A stretch of 64,000 nt of DNA from Acidobacteriaceae bacterium (GTDB lineage Bacteria > Acidobacteriota > Terriglobia > Terriglobales > Acidobacteriaceae), in contig JASHPJ010000024.1 in the NCBI GenBank assembly GCA_030038195.1, forward strand, positions 38,332 to 102,331, read 5' to 3'. Position 1 is the stretch's first letter. Each line of letters starts with the position of its first letter. Below are positions 9,386-16,153 of the stretch, piece after piece. The notes beneath the pieces are model-generated. The model saw only the letters and a list, made by a program, of their open reading frames with translations. It was not told the DNA's origin and did not search any database. Position numbers and translations under genes: made by a program.

Positions 9386-11737
9386 CTATTGCTTGGGTGG
9401 CGCAAACGCTATGTACTCGCCGCCCACGGGTCCCTTGGGGTCGCGGCCACCGCTGGCAGCAATGACTACGTACTGGCGGCCATCCACCATGTAGGTAGAT
9501 GGCGTAGCGATGCCGGCGAAGGGCAGCTCGGTTTCCCACAGCAGCCTGCCGGTGCGGCTGTCAAAGGCGTGAAACTCGCGGTCGTAGACGGTGGCGCCGA
9601 TGAAGAGCACGCCGCCGGCGGTGACGATCGGTCCGCCGTAAAGCTCGGAACCGGTGTTCTTCATGCCCTGCTTGGCAAGCTCGGGATATTCGCCGAGCGG
9701 AATCTGCCAGAGATATTTGCCGGTTTTCAGGTCGAGCGCGCTCAGGGTGCCCCAGGGCGGCGCGATGGCCGGGTAGCCGTCGGGGTCGAGGAACTTGCGG
9801 TAGCCGGTGAAGACGTATTCGGGCGGCTGCTTTTCACCGGCCGCCGACTGCGTCGCGGCTACGCCGAGATAGCGCAGCAGTGCGTCCAACTCCGGCCCCT
9901 GTACATCAGGCACCGGCGGCATGCGTCCTTTGCCGTTGTGAATCATCGCGACGATCTGCGCCGTGCTCATGCGGCTGCCCACGCCGAGCAACATGGGAAA
10001 CGACGGCGGAATGCCCTCCAGATGGTCGCCGTGGCAGATGGCGCAATGATCCGCGTAGACCCTGGCGCCGACCGGATTGTACGATGCCCGCTCTCCTTGT
10101 CCCGGAACCGAGGCCATCTCCTTGCCCGCGCCTGCCGCGGCTGGCGTGCGCAGGTAGTCGAGCAGCGCGTTCAGCTTTGCGTCGTCGATGTTGGGAAAGG
10201 ACGGCATGCGTCCGCCGCCATGGCGCACCGTGTCTGCAATTTTGGCCGCGCCCAGCCGCTGCACCACATCGACCAGCGACGGAAACGCAGGCGGCGAGCC
10301 GGCGCGGTTCACTCCGTGGCAAACGGCGCACTGCTGCAGATAGAGTTGCTCGCCGGGGCTGCTGCTGCGGGCGGCGGGCGTGAGGCCACCGAGCCAAGCC
10401 ATCGCGGTTGAGCCCACGTAGAGCGTGTCGGTGGCGGGATCGATGGCCGGGCCGCTCCACTCGCCGCCGCCGTCAAAGCCGGGAAAGACGACCGTCTGCT
10501 GGCCAACGGCCATGGGATAGAACTGACCGTTGCTGCGCAGCGCGGCGAACTCCTTCTCTGCCCATGCGTGGGCCTGCGGCGTGCGGTTGGTGAGCATGCC
10601 GGCGGTGAGTTTCTGCGGCGCAAAAGGCAAAGGCCAGTCGGGCGCGGGCTGGGTGGGCGACGTGACTTCGCCGGGAACGGTACTGGCTGCGTAAGGATGC
10701 TCGTGGATGGGAAAGAGCGGCTTGCCGGTGAGCCGGTCAAAGAGGTAGACGTAAGCCTGCTTGGTGATCTGGGCCAGCGCCTCGGTCGTCTTGCCGTTGA
10801 CCTGCACCGTGTAAAGCGCCGGCGGCGAGGGAAAATCGCGGTCCCAGAGGTCGTGATGCACGCCCTGAAAGTGCCACAGCAGCTTGCCGGTGGCGGCGTC
10901 GAGCGCCAGCAGCGTGTCGGCGTAGAGATCATCGCCCACGCGGTCGCCGCCGTAGAAATCCATCACCGCCGAGCCGGTGGGCACGTAGACGATGCCGCAC
11001 CCGGCGTCCAGCACCATGCCGGCCCAGTTGTTGGCTGCGCCGGCGGTCTTCCATGCATCGGGAGGCCACGTCTCGTAGCCTGGCTCGCCGGGATGCGGAA
11101 TAGTGTGGAACGTCCAGCGCAGCGCGCCAGTGCGCACGTCGTAGGCGCGGATGTCGCCGGGGGGCGCGGGATGCGTTTCCGGATTGCGGCCGCCCACGAC
11201 GATCAGGTCTTTGTAGATGACGCCCGGCGTGGTGAGCGCGATGGACTGCTCCTCGTAGTTGCCGCGCAGATTTTTGCGCAGGTCGATGCGGCCCTCCTCG
11301 CCGAAGCTCGCAATGGGCTTGCCAGTCTCGGCGTCGAGGCAGTAGAGAAAGTTCATGACGCCGGCAAAGATGCGCGGATGTCCGTCGCCGGGCCAGTAAG
11401 TGACGCCACGCGACGGCTGGGTGGCGTGAATGCCGGAGTCGAACTTCCACTTCAGCTTGCCGGTAGCGGCATCCAGCGCGATGACCTTCTGGCTCGCCGT
11501 GTAGGCATAGAGCGTGCGGCCCACGATGAGCGGATTGGTTTCGAGGTTGCCTTTTTCACCGGTGTCGAAGGTCCACGCAACTTTGAGCGCGTGCACGTTG
11601 GCGCGGTCGATCTGCGCGAGGTGCGAGTAGTGGTCGCCGTCCTGGCCGCCGTCATAGGCTGGCCAGCTTATGGAGCGCTGTGCCGCACAGGTTGCGGTCA
11701 GCAGGCAAGCCAGCAAACAATTGCGAAAAAGTGCCAT
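9386..11737 (-). CDS. PQQ-dependent dehydrogenase with two c-type cytochrome domains nested in the propeller
   Basis: This is an exported quinoprotein of about 783 residues with an N-terminal signal peptide (MALFRNCLLACLLTATCAAQ). Residues 25-455 are PQQ beta-propeller repeats (DAATGKLKWKFDSG, DVRTGALRWTFHT, LDAATGKLLWHFQG). Two cytochrome c domains follow, with heme motifs CAVCH (about 469) and CAICH (about 562), each with a later GGGRMPSFP or GKGRMPPVP axial-Met segment. The propeller then resumes at PPWGTLSALDLKTGKYLW to the end, closely resembling the C-terminus of quinoprotein glucose/polyol dehydrogenases. The cytochromes are therefore inserted, not appended. It should oxidise a sugar or alcohol in the periplasm. 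It starts 20 bp after the multicopper oxidase stop, so they form an operon. Confidence 0.88.
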   Translation of the reverse strand: MALFRNCLLACLLTATCAAQRSISWPAYDGGQDGDHYSHLAQIDRANVHALKVAWTFDTGEKGNLETNPLIVGRTLYAYTASQKVIALDAATGKLKWKFDSGIHATQPSRGVTYWPGDGHPRIFAGVMNFLYCLDAETGKPIASFGEEGRIDLRKNLRGNYEEQSIALTTPGVIYKDLIVVGGRNPETHPAPPGDIRAYDVRTGALRWTFHTIPHPGEPGYETWPPDAWKTAGAANNWAGMVLDAGCGIVYVPTGSAVMDFYGGDRVGDDLYADTLLALDAATGKLLWHFQGVHHDLWDRDFPSPPALYTVQVNGKTTEALAQITKQAYVYLFDRLTGKPLFPIHEHPYAASTVPGEVTSPTQPAPDWPLPFAPQKLTAGMLTNRTPQAHAWAEKEFAALRSNGQFYPMAVGQQTVVFPGFDGGGEWSGPAIDPATDTLYVGSTAMAWLGGLTPAARSSSPGEQLYLQQCAVCHGVNRAGSPPAFPSLVDVVQRLGAAKIADTVRHGGGRMPSFPNIDDAKLNALLDYLRTPAAAGAGKEMASVPGQGERASYNPVGARVYADHCAICHGDHLEGIPPSFPMLLGVGSRMSTAQIVAMIHNGKGRMPPVPDVQGPELDALLRYLGVAATQSAAGEKQPPEYVFTGYRKFLDPDGYPAIAPPWGTLSALDLKTGKYLWQIPLGEYPELAKQGMKNTGSELYGGPIVTAGGVLFIGATVYDREFHAFDSRTGRLLWETELPFAGIATPSTYMVDGRQYVVIAASGGRDPKGPVGGEYIAFAPPKQ

Positions 11738-11757
11738 CCAGCCCGGTTCTCGTTTTC

Positions 11758-13188
11758 CTATGCGGTGTACTTGATGATGGTCATGAAGCCGAAGTCCATG
11801 TGCAACTGCTGGTGACAATGGAAGAGCGTGTCGCCGGGATTGTCGGCGACGAAGTCGACAGCCACGGTTTGCAGCGGCATGATGTTGATGACATCTTTGC
11901 GCAGGCCGCTCATCGGCGTTTGATCGATCTGCGCCACTTCAAAGGTGTGGCGATGGAGATGGACCGGATGCTGGTCGCCGCTGCCGTTACGCAGAATGAG
12001 CCGGTAGCGCTTGCCGGCCTGCACCTTGACCGGGTCCACGTCGGGCCATGACTGGTTGTTGATGGTCCAGGTGTCGAACTGCGAGCCGTTCAAGGGGCCG
12101 ATGTCGCGGAAGGTAAGAGTCACGGTCTCGTCGGGCGCAGCCGCCGGAGCGGTTGAAGCAAATTGCGCATAATCCCACGCCGCAGATGCGGGATCGGTCC
12201 AGCGGGGAGGGCCGGATTGGCCCGCGTATTCGACAACGACGCCAAGGCCCATCTTGCGCGCATCGGCCAACGTGGAGCCAAGCACCCAGACGCCGGGCTG
12301 GTTCATCTCAACGATGGCGTCTATGCGCTCGGCGACGGCGACGGAAAGCACTTCAACTGATTTCGGATTCGGCACCGGGTTGCCGTCCATGGCGATCACT
12401 TGAAAGGCGTGGCCGGGCAGCGCCAGCACCACGTTCTCCGTGGCGCTGGCGTTGAGCAGATGCATCAGCACGCGCTGCCCCGGCTTGACGCGGATGGGCT
12501 CGCCCGCGCCCAGCATGTGCTGGTTGATGGTGGCGTACTTGTAGCCGACATCGGAACCGGCCGTCAGCGGCTGATTGGCCGAGCTGGCGCGCATCGTCTC
12601 CACCATGGAAACAAACGACGGCCCCCAGTGGTGCATCGCCAGAAAGACTTCCTGGTCGTAGTCGCCCGGCGCGGATTTGCCTTCAACCATCAGAAAGCCG
12701 AACTGGCCGGTGTAGGTGCTGCGCGCCAGGTCGCTGCCCGCGCCGGCGTGGGTATGGTACCAGCGCGTGCCCGCGGGCCTGGGCGTGTAGGTGTAGCGCA
12801 GATGACCGCCAGGAGAGATCATCGGCGAGCCTTCTTCCATGGCGCCGTCGTTGAGCGAGTCGATCTGCAGCCCGTGCCAGTGCACGATGTCGGGGTTGGC
12901 GCTGGAGTTGGTCACATCGATGTGAACCGGAACGCCCCCGCGTAGACGGAGAATCGGGCCCGGAACCTGTCCGTTGTAGGCGACGGTCTTTACCGTGACA
13001 CCGGGACCGATCTCAAGATCGAGGGGCGCAATATCGAGCGTGTAATCGGCCTTGGCAACTTTTTCAGCGGCAGCGCCGATGCCGGCCAGAGAGCGCGCGG
13101 GAAGAGATGCAGCGGCAAACGCGCCCCCAAGCGCCATGCCGCCGTTGCGTAGAAAAGTCCTGCGCACGATGTTTTGACCAGAGCCCAA
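11758..13188 (-). CDS. Tat-exported multicopper oxidase
   Basis: A 476-residue periplasmic multicopper oxidase. The N-terminus RRTFLRNGGMALGGAFAAASL is a twin-arginine signal. All four copper-binding blocks are present: HWHG (103-106), WYHTH (143-147), HPVHLH (407-412) and HCHQQLHMDFGFM (457-469). The residue ten after the type-1 Cys, the usual axial-ligand position, reads as Phe (HMDFGFM), where CueO-like enzymes have Met. The start is a TTG with a strong GGGGGAGG upstream; without it the Tat motif would be lost. It is followed 20 bp later by the PQQ dehydrogenase, suggesting a linked periplasmic redox function. The substrate (metal ion, phenol or cytochrome) is unknown. Confidence 0.92.
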   Translation of the reverse strand: MGSGQNIVRRTFLRNGGMALGGAFAAASLPARSLAGIGAAAEKVAKADYTLDIAPLDLEIGPGVTVKTVAYNGQVPGPILRLRGGVPVHIDVTNSSANPDIVHWHGLQIDSLNDGAMEEGSPMISPGGHLRYTYTPRPAGTRWYHTHAGAGSDLARSTYTGQFGFLMVEGKSAPGDYDQEVFLAMHHWGPSFVSMVETMRASSANQPLTAGSDVGYKYATINQHMLGAGEPIRVKPGQRVLMHLLNASATENVVLALPGHAFQVIAMDGNPVPNPKSVEVLSVAVAERIDAIVEMNQPGVWVLGSTLADARKMGLGVVVEYAGQSGPPRWTDPASAAWDYAQFASTAPAAAPDETVTLTFRDIGPLNGSQFDTWTINNQSWPDVDPVKVQAGKRYRLILRNGSGDQHPVHLHRHTFEVAQIDQTPMSGLRKDVINIMPLQTVAVDFVADNPGDTLFHCHQQLHMDFGFMTIIKYTA

Positions 13189-13318
13189 TGTTTCGCGCCT
13201 CCCCCATGACTTCGACTTGAATCGAAGCGATTGTTACATATGGATGCGCGGGTGGGAAAGTGCGGGCAGGGGCGAGGCTGTGCCTTGGTACGATGTGGAT
13301 TGATTGGGGGTTGGGTCT

Positions 13319-13377
13319 GGGCCTGAAGGCCCTGTCTCTATTTTGATGCGGCAAATTCAGTGGCCTGAAGGCCACTG
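13319..13377. repeat. REP-like pair of palindromes (GGCCTGAAGGCC core)
   Basis: Two short inverted repeats sit close together: GGGCCTGAAGGCCC (13319-13332) and CAGTGGCCTGAAGGCCACTG (13358-13377). The core CTGAAG flanked by GC arms also occurs at 42025-42044, so this is a dispersed REP-like motif. It lies upstream of the multicopper oxidase gene. Confidence 0.6.
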
Positions 13378-13419
13378 CTCCCTCCGGTGTGGTATCTGGG
13401 CTCAGCAGAGAACCTGTCG

Positions 13420-13552
13420 TAGTGTCCTATTTCTGAAGTTCATGACATAAATACCGCTGTCATTCTGAGCGAGAGTCGCCGCGGCGACCGGAGTCGAGGG
13501 AACTGCGGTTGCTTTTCGTAAATTATGCAGGAACTTCAGACTCAGGACACTA
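13420..13552. mobile_element. MITE-like element, family A copy 1
   Basis: About 130 bp bounded by imperfect inverted ends, left GTGTCCTATTTCTGAAGTTC and right GAACTTCAGACTCAGGACAC, each flanked by TA. No coding capacity. The TA flanks and short inverted ends are the hallmark of non-autonomous IS630/Tc1-type elements. Further copies lie near 20.3, 40.4, 44.2 and 48.1 kb. The rest of the 456-bp gap (13189-13644) holds the REP-like palindromes and no gene that I can support. Confidence 0.75.
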
Positions 13553-13644
13553 GTCCCTGCGGGATGCTTGGGTCACTCGATCGACTTTTTCAGCAAGCCC
13601 TTTCAAAGCTCTTGCCTTTGCCCGGATGGGCTTTTAGACAGGCT

Positions 13645-14721
13645 CTAAAACAGCTTCAACTGCACCGTCAGGTACTTCTTCGGGTTGGCGCGGAAGGCTT
13701 CCAGCAGGTTGCGCGTCTGTGTCAGCGTGTTGTTAGTGTTGTCGTAGAGCGAGCGGTTGGTGAATAGCTGGCCCATGGTGCCCTGGCCCTCGTGGATGCC
13801 CTTGAGAATCGCGTCAAGGTTGTTCACCGTGTCCTGCATCTTTTCGGCGAAGACGGGGTCTTTGGCCAGCTTGCCCAGCGCGCCATGGCCGGCGTTGATC
13901 TGCGCCACGAGCTGGTTGGTGTTGGCCAGCGTAGAGTTGAGATTGTCGTAAAGGGTCTCGTCTTTCAGCAGCTTGCCCGCCGTGCCCTTGCCCTCGTTGA
14001 GCGCGGTCGTGATCTGGTCAAGCTTGTCGATAGCCGAATCGGCCCGCTGGTACAGCGTATCGTCGGTCATCAGCTTGCCTAGCGAGCCCTTGCCTTCCGC
14101 TATGGACTGGGTGATGGTCTGCAGGTTGGTGGCGATGGCCACAAAGCGGTTGGCAAAAACCGGATCGTTGATGAGCTTTCCAATGGTGCCGCGGCCTGAG
14201 TTGATGGAATCGAGCAGCGTGTTCACCTTGGTCAACGTGGCCTGGATCTGCTGGATCGATACTTGGCTGCTGTTGATTACGTCCTGGATGGTGGGCGATC
14301 CGGAGGCTTTCAGCTCGGAGCGGTCCGGCGGCGGCGGACCGGTGGCGTGGGTGGAGTCGATGTCGACAAAGCTGTCGCCCAGAACGCCGGCCTGGGTGAT
14401 TCCGGCCGTCGAATCCGCGTGGAGGCCGTTTATGTACTCGCGCCCGATTTCCATGGTGACCTCGACCGGGTAGGGTTGCCGCGCCGGCACCACGCGAATG
14501 TGGCGCACGTTGCCGATGGTGACGCCTTCGAGCGTGACCGGCGCCCCGGTCTTGAGCCCGGACGCATTCTCAAAGTAGCAGCGCAGGTAGAGCTTCTTGG
14601 CGAACAGCCCGCCGGTCGAGCCGGACATCAGAAAGACCAGTCCCACCAGCACGGCCATGGCGACCACCACCAGTGCTCCCACCCTGAGTTGTGACCACTG
14701 AATCTCTTTGCGGCTTGGCAC
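13645..14721 (-). CDS. MCE/MlaD-family lipid-transport protein with five 34-residue C-terminal repeats
   Basis: A 358-residue inner-membrane-anchored periplasmic protein. One transmembrane helix (about residues 14-33) is followed by the MCE domain (about 42-125: LYLRCYFENASGLKTGAPVTLEGVTIG, then GITQAGVLGDSFVDI), the lipid-binding module of Mla/Mce transporters. The C-terminal 190 residues are a predicted helical region carrying five copies of G-x-G-[TSA]-x-G-[KQ]-L starting at residues 176, 210, 244, 278 and 312, an exact 34-residue period. MCE proteins normally work with a YrbE permease and an MlaF ATPase; none is adjacent here. It likely forms part of a periplasmic lipid conduit. There is no partner gene in the window. 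Confidence 0.88.
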   Translation of the reverse strand: MPSRKEIQWSQLRVGALVVVAMAVLVGLVFLMSGSTGGLFAKKLYLRCYFENASGLKTGAPVTLEGVTIGNVRHIRVVPARQPYPVEVTMEIGREYINGLHADSTAGITQAGVLGDSFVDIDSTHATGPPPPDRSELKASGSPTIQDVINSSQVSIQQIQATLTKVNTLLDSINSGRGTIGKLINDPVFANRFVAIATNLQTITQSIAEGKGSLGKLMTDDTLYQRADSAIDKLDQITTALNEGKGTAGKLLKDETLYDNLNSTLANTNQLVAQINAGHGALGKLAKDPVFAEKMQDTVNNLDAILKGIHEGQGTMGQLFTNRSLYDNTNNTLTQTRNLLEAFRANPKKYLTVQLKLF

Positions 14722-14782
14722 GTCACCCCTCTTGCTGAAATTCTGCGCTCCAGAAAGCAGGCAAAAGCTGGGAGTTCTTCTC

Positions 14783-14926
14783 AGGAAGCTCTGATTCAGT
14801 CACCGTTTTGGAAGGGCACGGCTTCGAGTCTGCCCTGAGGTTGTCGAAGGGTGCCGTAAGTGCCGCAAAATGAGCGGAGCTTGAGCCCCTGAGGGACGAG
14901 TGAGTGACTGGACCAGAGCTTCCCTA
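14783..14926. mobile_element. MITE-like element, family B copy 1
   Basis: About 144 bp with inverted ends AGGAAGCTCTGATTCAGTCA (left) and TGACTGGACCAGAGCTTCCC (right, followed by TA). The interior (TCTGCCCTGAGG...CGAAGGGTGCC) matches the element at 40166-40320. No coding capacity. It occupies the middle of the 340-bp gap (14722-15061) between mlaD-like and acpS; I see nothing else there. Confidence 0.65.
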
Positions 14927-15061
14927 AGAATCCTAGAAATCTTGGATGCCCGGCGCGCCTGTTTGGTCGCGCAGGCCCTGCCGCCGCCAACCGCTCTAAG
15001 CCCGTTCGTTCAAACTGGTTTCGAGGCAACCGACGCCTTGAGAATAGCAGACCGGACCGGC

Positions 15062-15445
15062 TCAAACCCCAGCCTCCAGAACCACGCTGGCCATGGCCAG
15101 TTTGTCGGTGTGGGTGAGTGACAGGGCCGCGCGCGTCACGCCCATGCGGGCCGCAATCTGCGCCGCGCGCCCGTGAAACCGGAGTCCGGGCCGGCCGCCC
15201 GGCTCGCGGGTCACCTCGATCTCGAGCCAGTTCACCCCTTGGCTGATGCCTGTTCCAAGAGCCTTGGCGGCCGCTTCCTTGGCCGCAAAGCGCGCCGCTA
15301 AACTCTCTGCCGACGTGCGCTTGCGCAGGCTGTAGGCCTGCTCGGCCGGGGTATAGACACGGTTGAGGAAGCGCTCGCCGTAGCGGTCCACGGCCTGCTG
15401 GATGCGCCCGATTTCGACCAGGTCAATGCCGGAGCCGACAATCAT
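15062..15445 (-). CDS. acpS: Holo-[acyl-carrier-protein] synthase
   Basis: AcpS transfers the 4'-phosphopantetheine arm from CoA to acyl carrier protein, which fatty-acid synthesis requires. The 127-residue form beginning MIVGSGIDLVEIGRI has the usual length. It contains the Mg-binding Asp in GIDLVEI and the second block RFAAKEAAAKALGTGI (R-x-A-x-KEA-x-KALG), the family signature. The end reads SLTHTDKLAMASVVLE, matching the S-H-....A.A core. The track's N-terminal extension of 54 residues has no similarity to the family and is dropped. No strong ribosome site is seen before the chosen ATG. Confidence 0.92.
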   Translation of the reverse strand: MIVGSGIDLVEIGRIQQAVDRYGERFLNRVYTPAEQAYSLRKRTSAESLAARFAAKEAAAKALGTGISQGVNWLEIEVTREPGGRPGLRFHGRAAQIAARMGVTRAALSLTHTDKLAMASVVLEAGV

Positions 15446-15649
15446 GTTGTCTATGAAGCTACAACATCGGGCTTTCGTTCGCTTTGCGCAGCGCGATTTA
15501 AAGCCCCAATGACCATCGGCGGGCCGGAGTGACCCTGGCCGTCCGTCCTCTGTTGCAGTCTCAGACAAGGGTCGCGGCCAGCCGTCGCACTCCCGAACAG
15601 TTTTCAATCGATCTTCATGTGTTCCGATAAAACCTTTACGAGGTTCAGG

Positions 15650-16033
15650 ATGCGGCAGTCATATTCCATACGGGACGGGAATATTCCCTGGACCATGCAA
15701 CTGCGGGCTGTCTCCGCCGAAGACCCCGCGCGGCTGGTGCAATCGCTCACCGGTGCCATTCTTGGCTGTGGCGGCTGGGTGCTGAGCCGTGGCGCCAGCA
15801 ACTCCGGCGTGGTGAGCCTGCTCTTCGAGTTCGAGCGCCAGGCCTGCATCGATATCTACAGCGTGCTGATCGGCGCCGGCCTGGAGCTGAGCCGGAGCGC
15901 GCACGTCCATTTCACTGAGCTATGCCAGTGCACGCGAAACCATCCCCACGCCTGCGGCAGAGACCTGGCCAGCGTCGATCTCGAAATCCACACCTTTCCC
16001 ATGGAAAGCACACCCTCAACCCCGCCACTCTGA
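15650..16033 (+). CDS. Small conserved-looking protein of unknown function
   Basis: A 127-residue protein starting MRQSYSIRDGNIPW with GAGG 8 nt upstream. Residues about 17-85 (MQLRAVSAEDPARLVQSLTGAILGCGGWVLSRG...GVVSLLFEFERQACIDIYSVLIGAGLELSRSAHVHF) alternate strand- and helix-like segments in a way that could be an ACT-like or ferredoxin-like sensor fold. It has Cys residues in LCQCTRNHPHACG near the end, a possible metal site. I do not recognise a family. It is divergent from acpS and convergent with recG, with a hairpin between it and recG. Codon use is like its neighbours, so it is probably a real gene. Confidence 0.6.
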   Translation: MRQSYSIRDGNIPWTMQLRAVSAEDPARLVQSLTGAILGCGGWVLSRGASNSGVVSLLFEFERQACIDIYSVLIGAGLELSRSAHVHFTELCQCTRNHPHACGRDLASVDLEIHTFPMESTPSTPPL

Positions 16034-16050
16034 CCCCGGCACAAACCCAG

Positions 16051-16097
16051 GTGCCCCACCCTTTCGATTGCTTTTTATCGAAAGGGTGGGAAAGCAC
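16051..16097. terminator. Strong hairpin between convergent genes (REP-like GTGCCCCACCC family)
   Basis: A perfect 14-bp stem (CCCACCCTTTCGAT / ATCGAAAGGGTGGG) with loop TGCTTTTT lies between the plus-strand small gene and the minus-strand recG end. Outer GTGC/GCAC bases can pair too. Its position between converging genes suggests a bidirectional terminator. Related sequences (GTGCCCCA..., GGGTGGGAAAGCAC) occur at 38358, 44068-44117 and 62618-62639, so it also belongs to a dispersed repeat family. Confidence 0.65.
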
Positions 16098-16153
16098 AAA
16101 TCCCAGCCAGCCGTCTTCAACTCATCACGCATCCGAGTGGGAAATCAAGCCCT

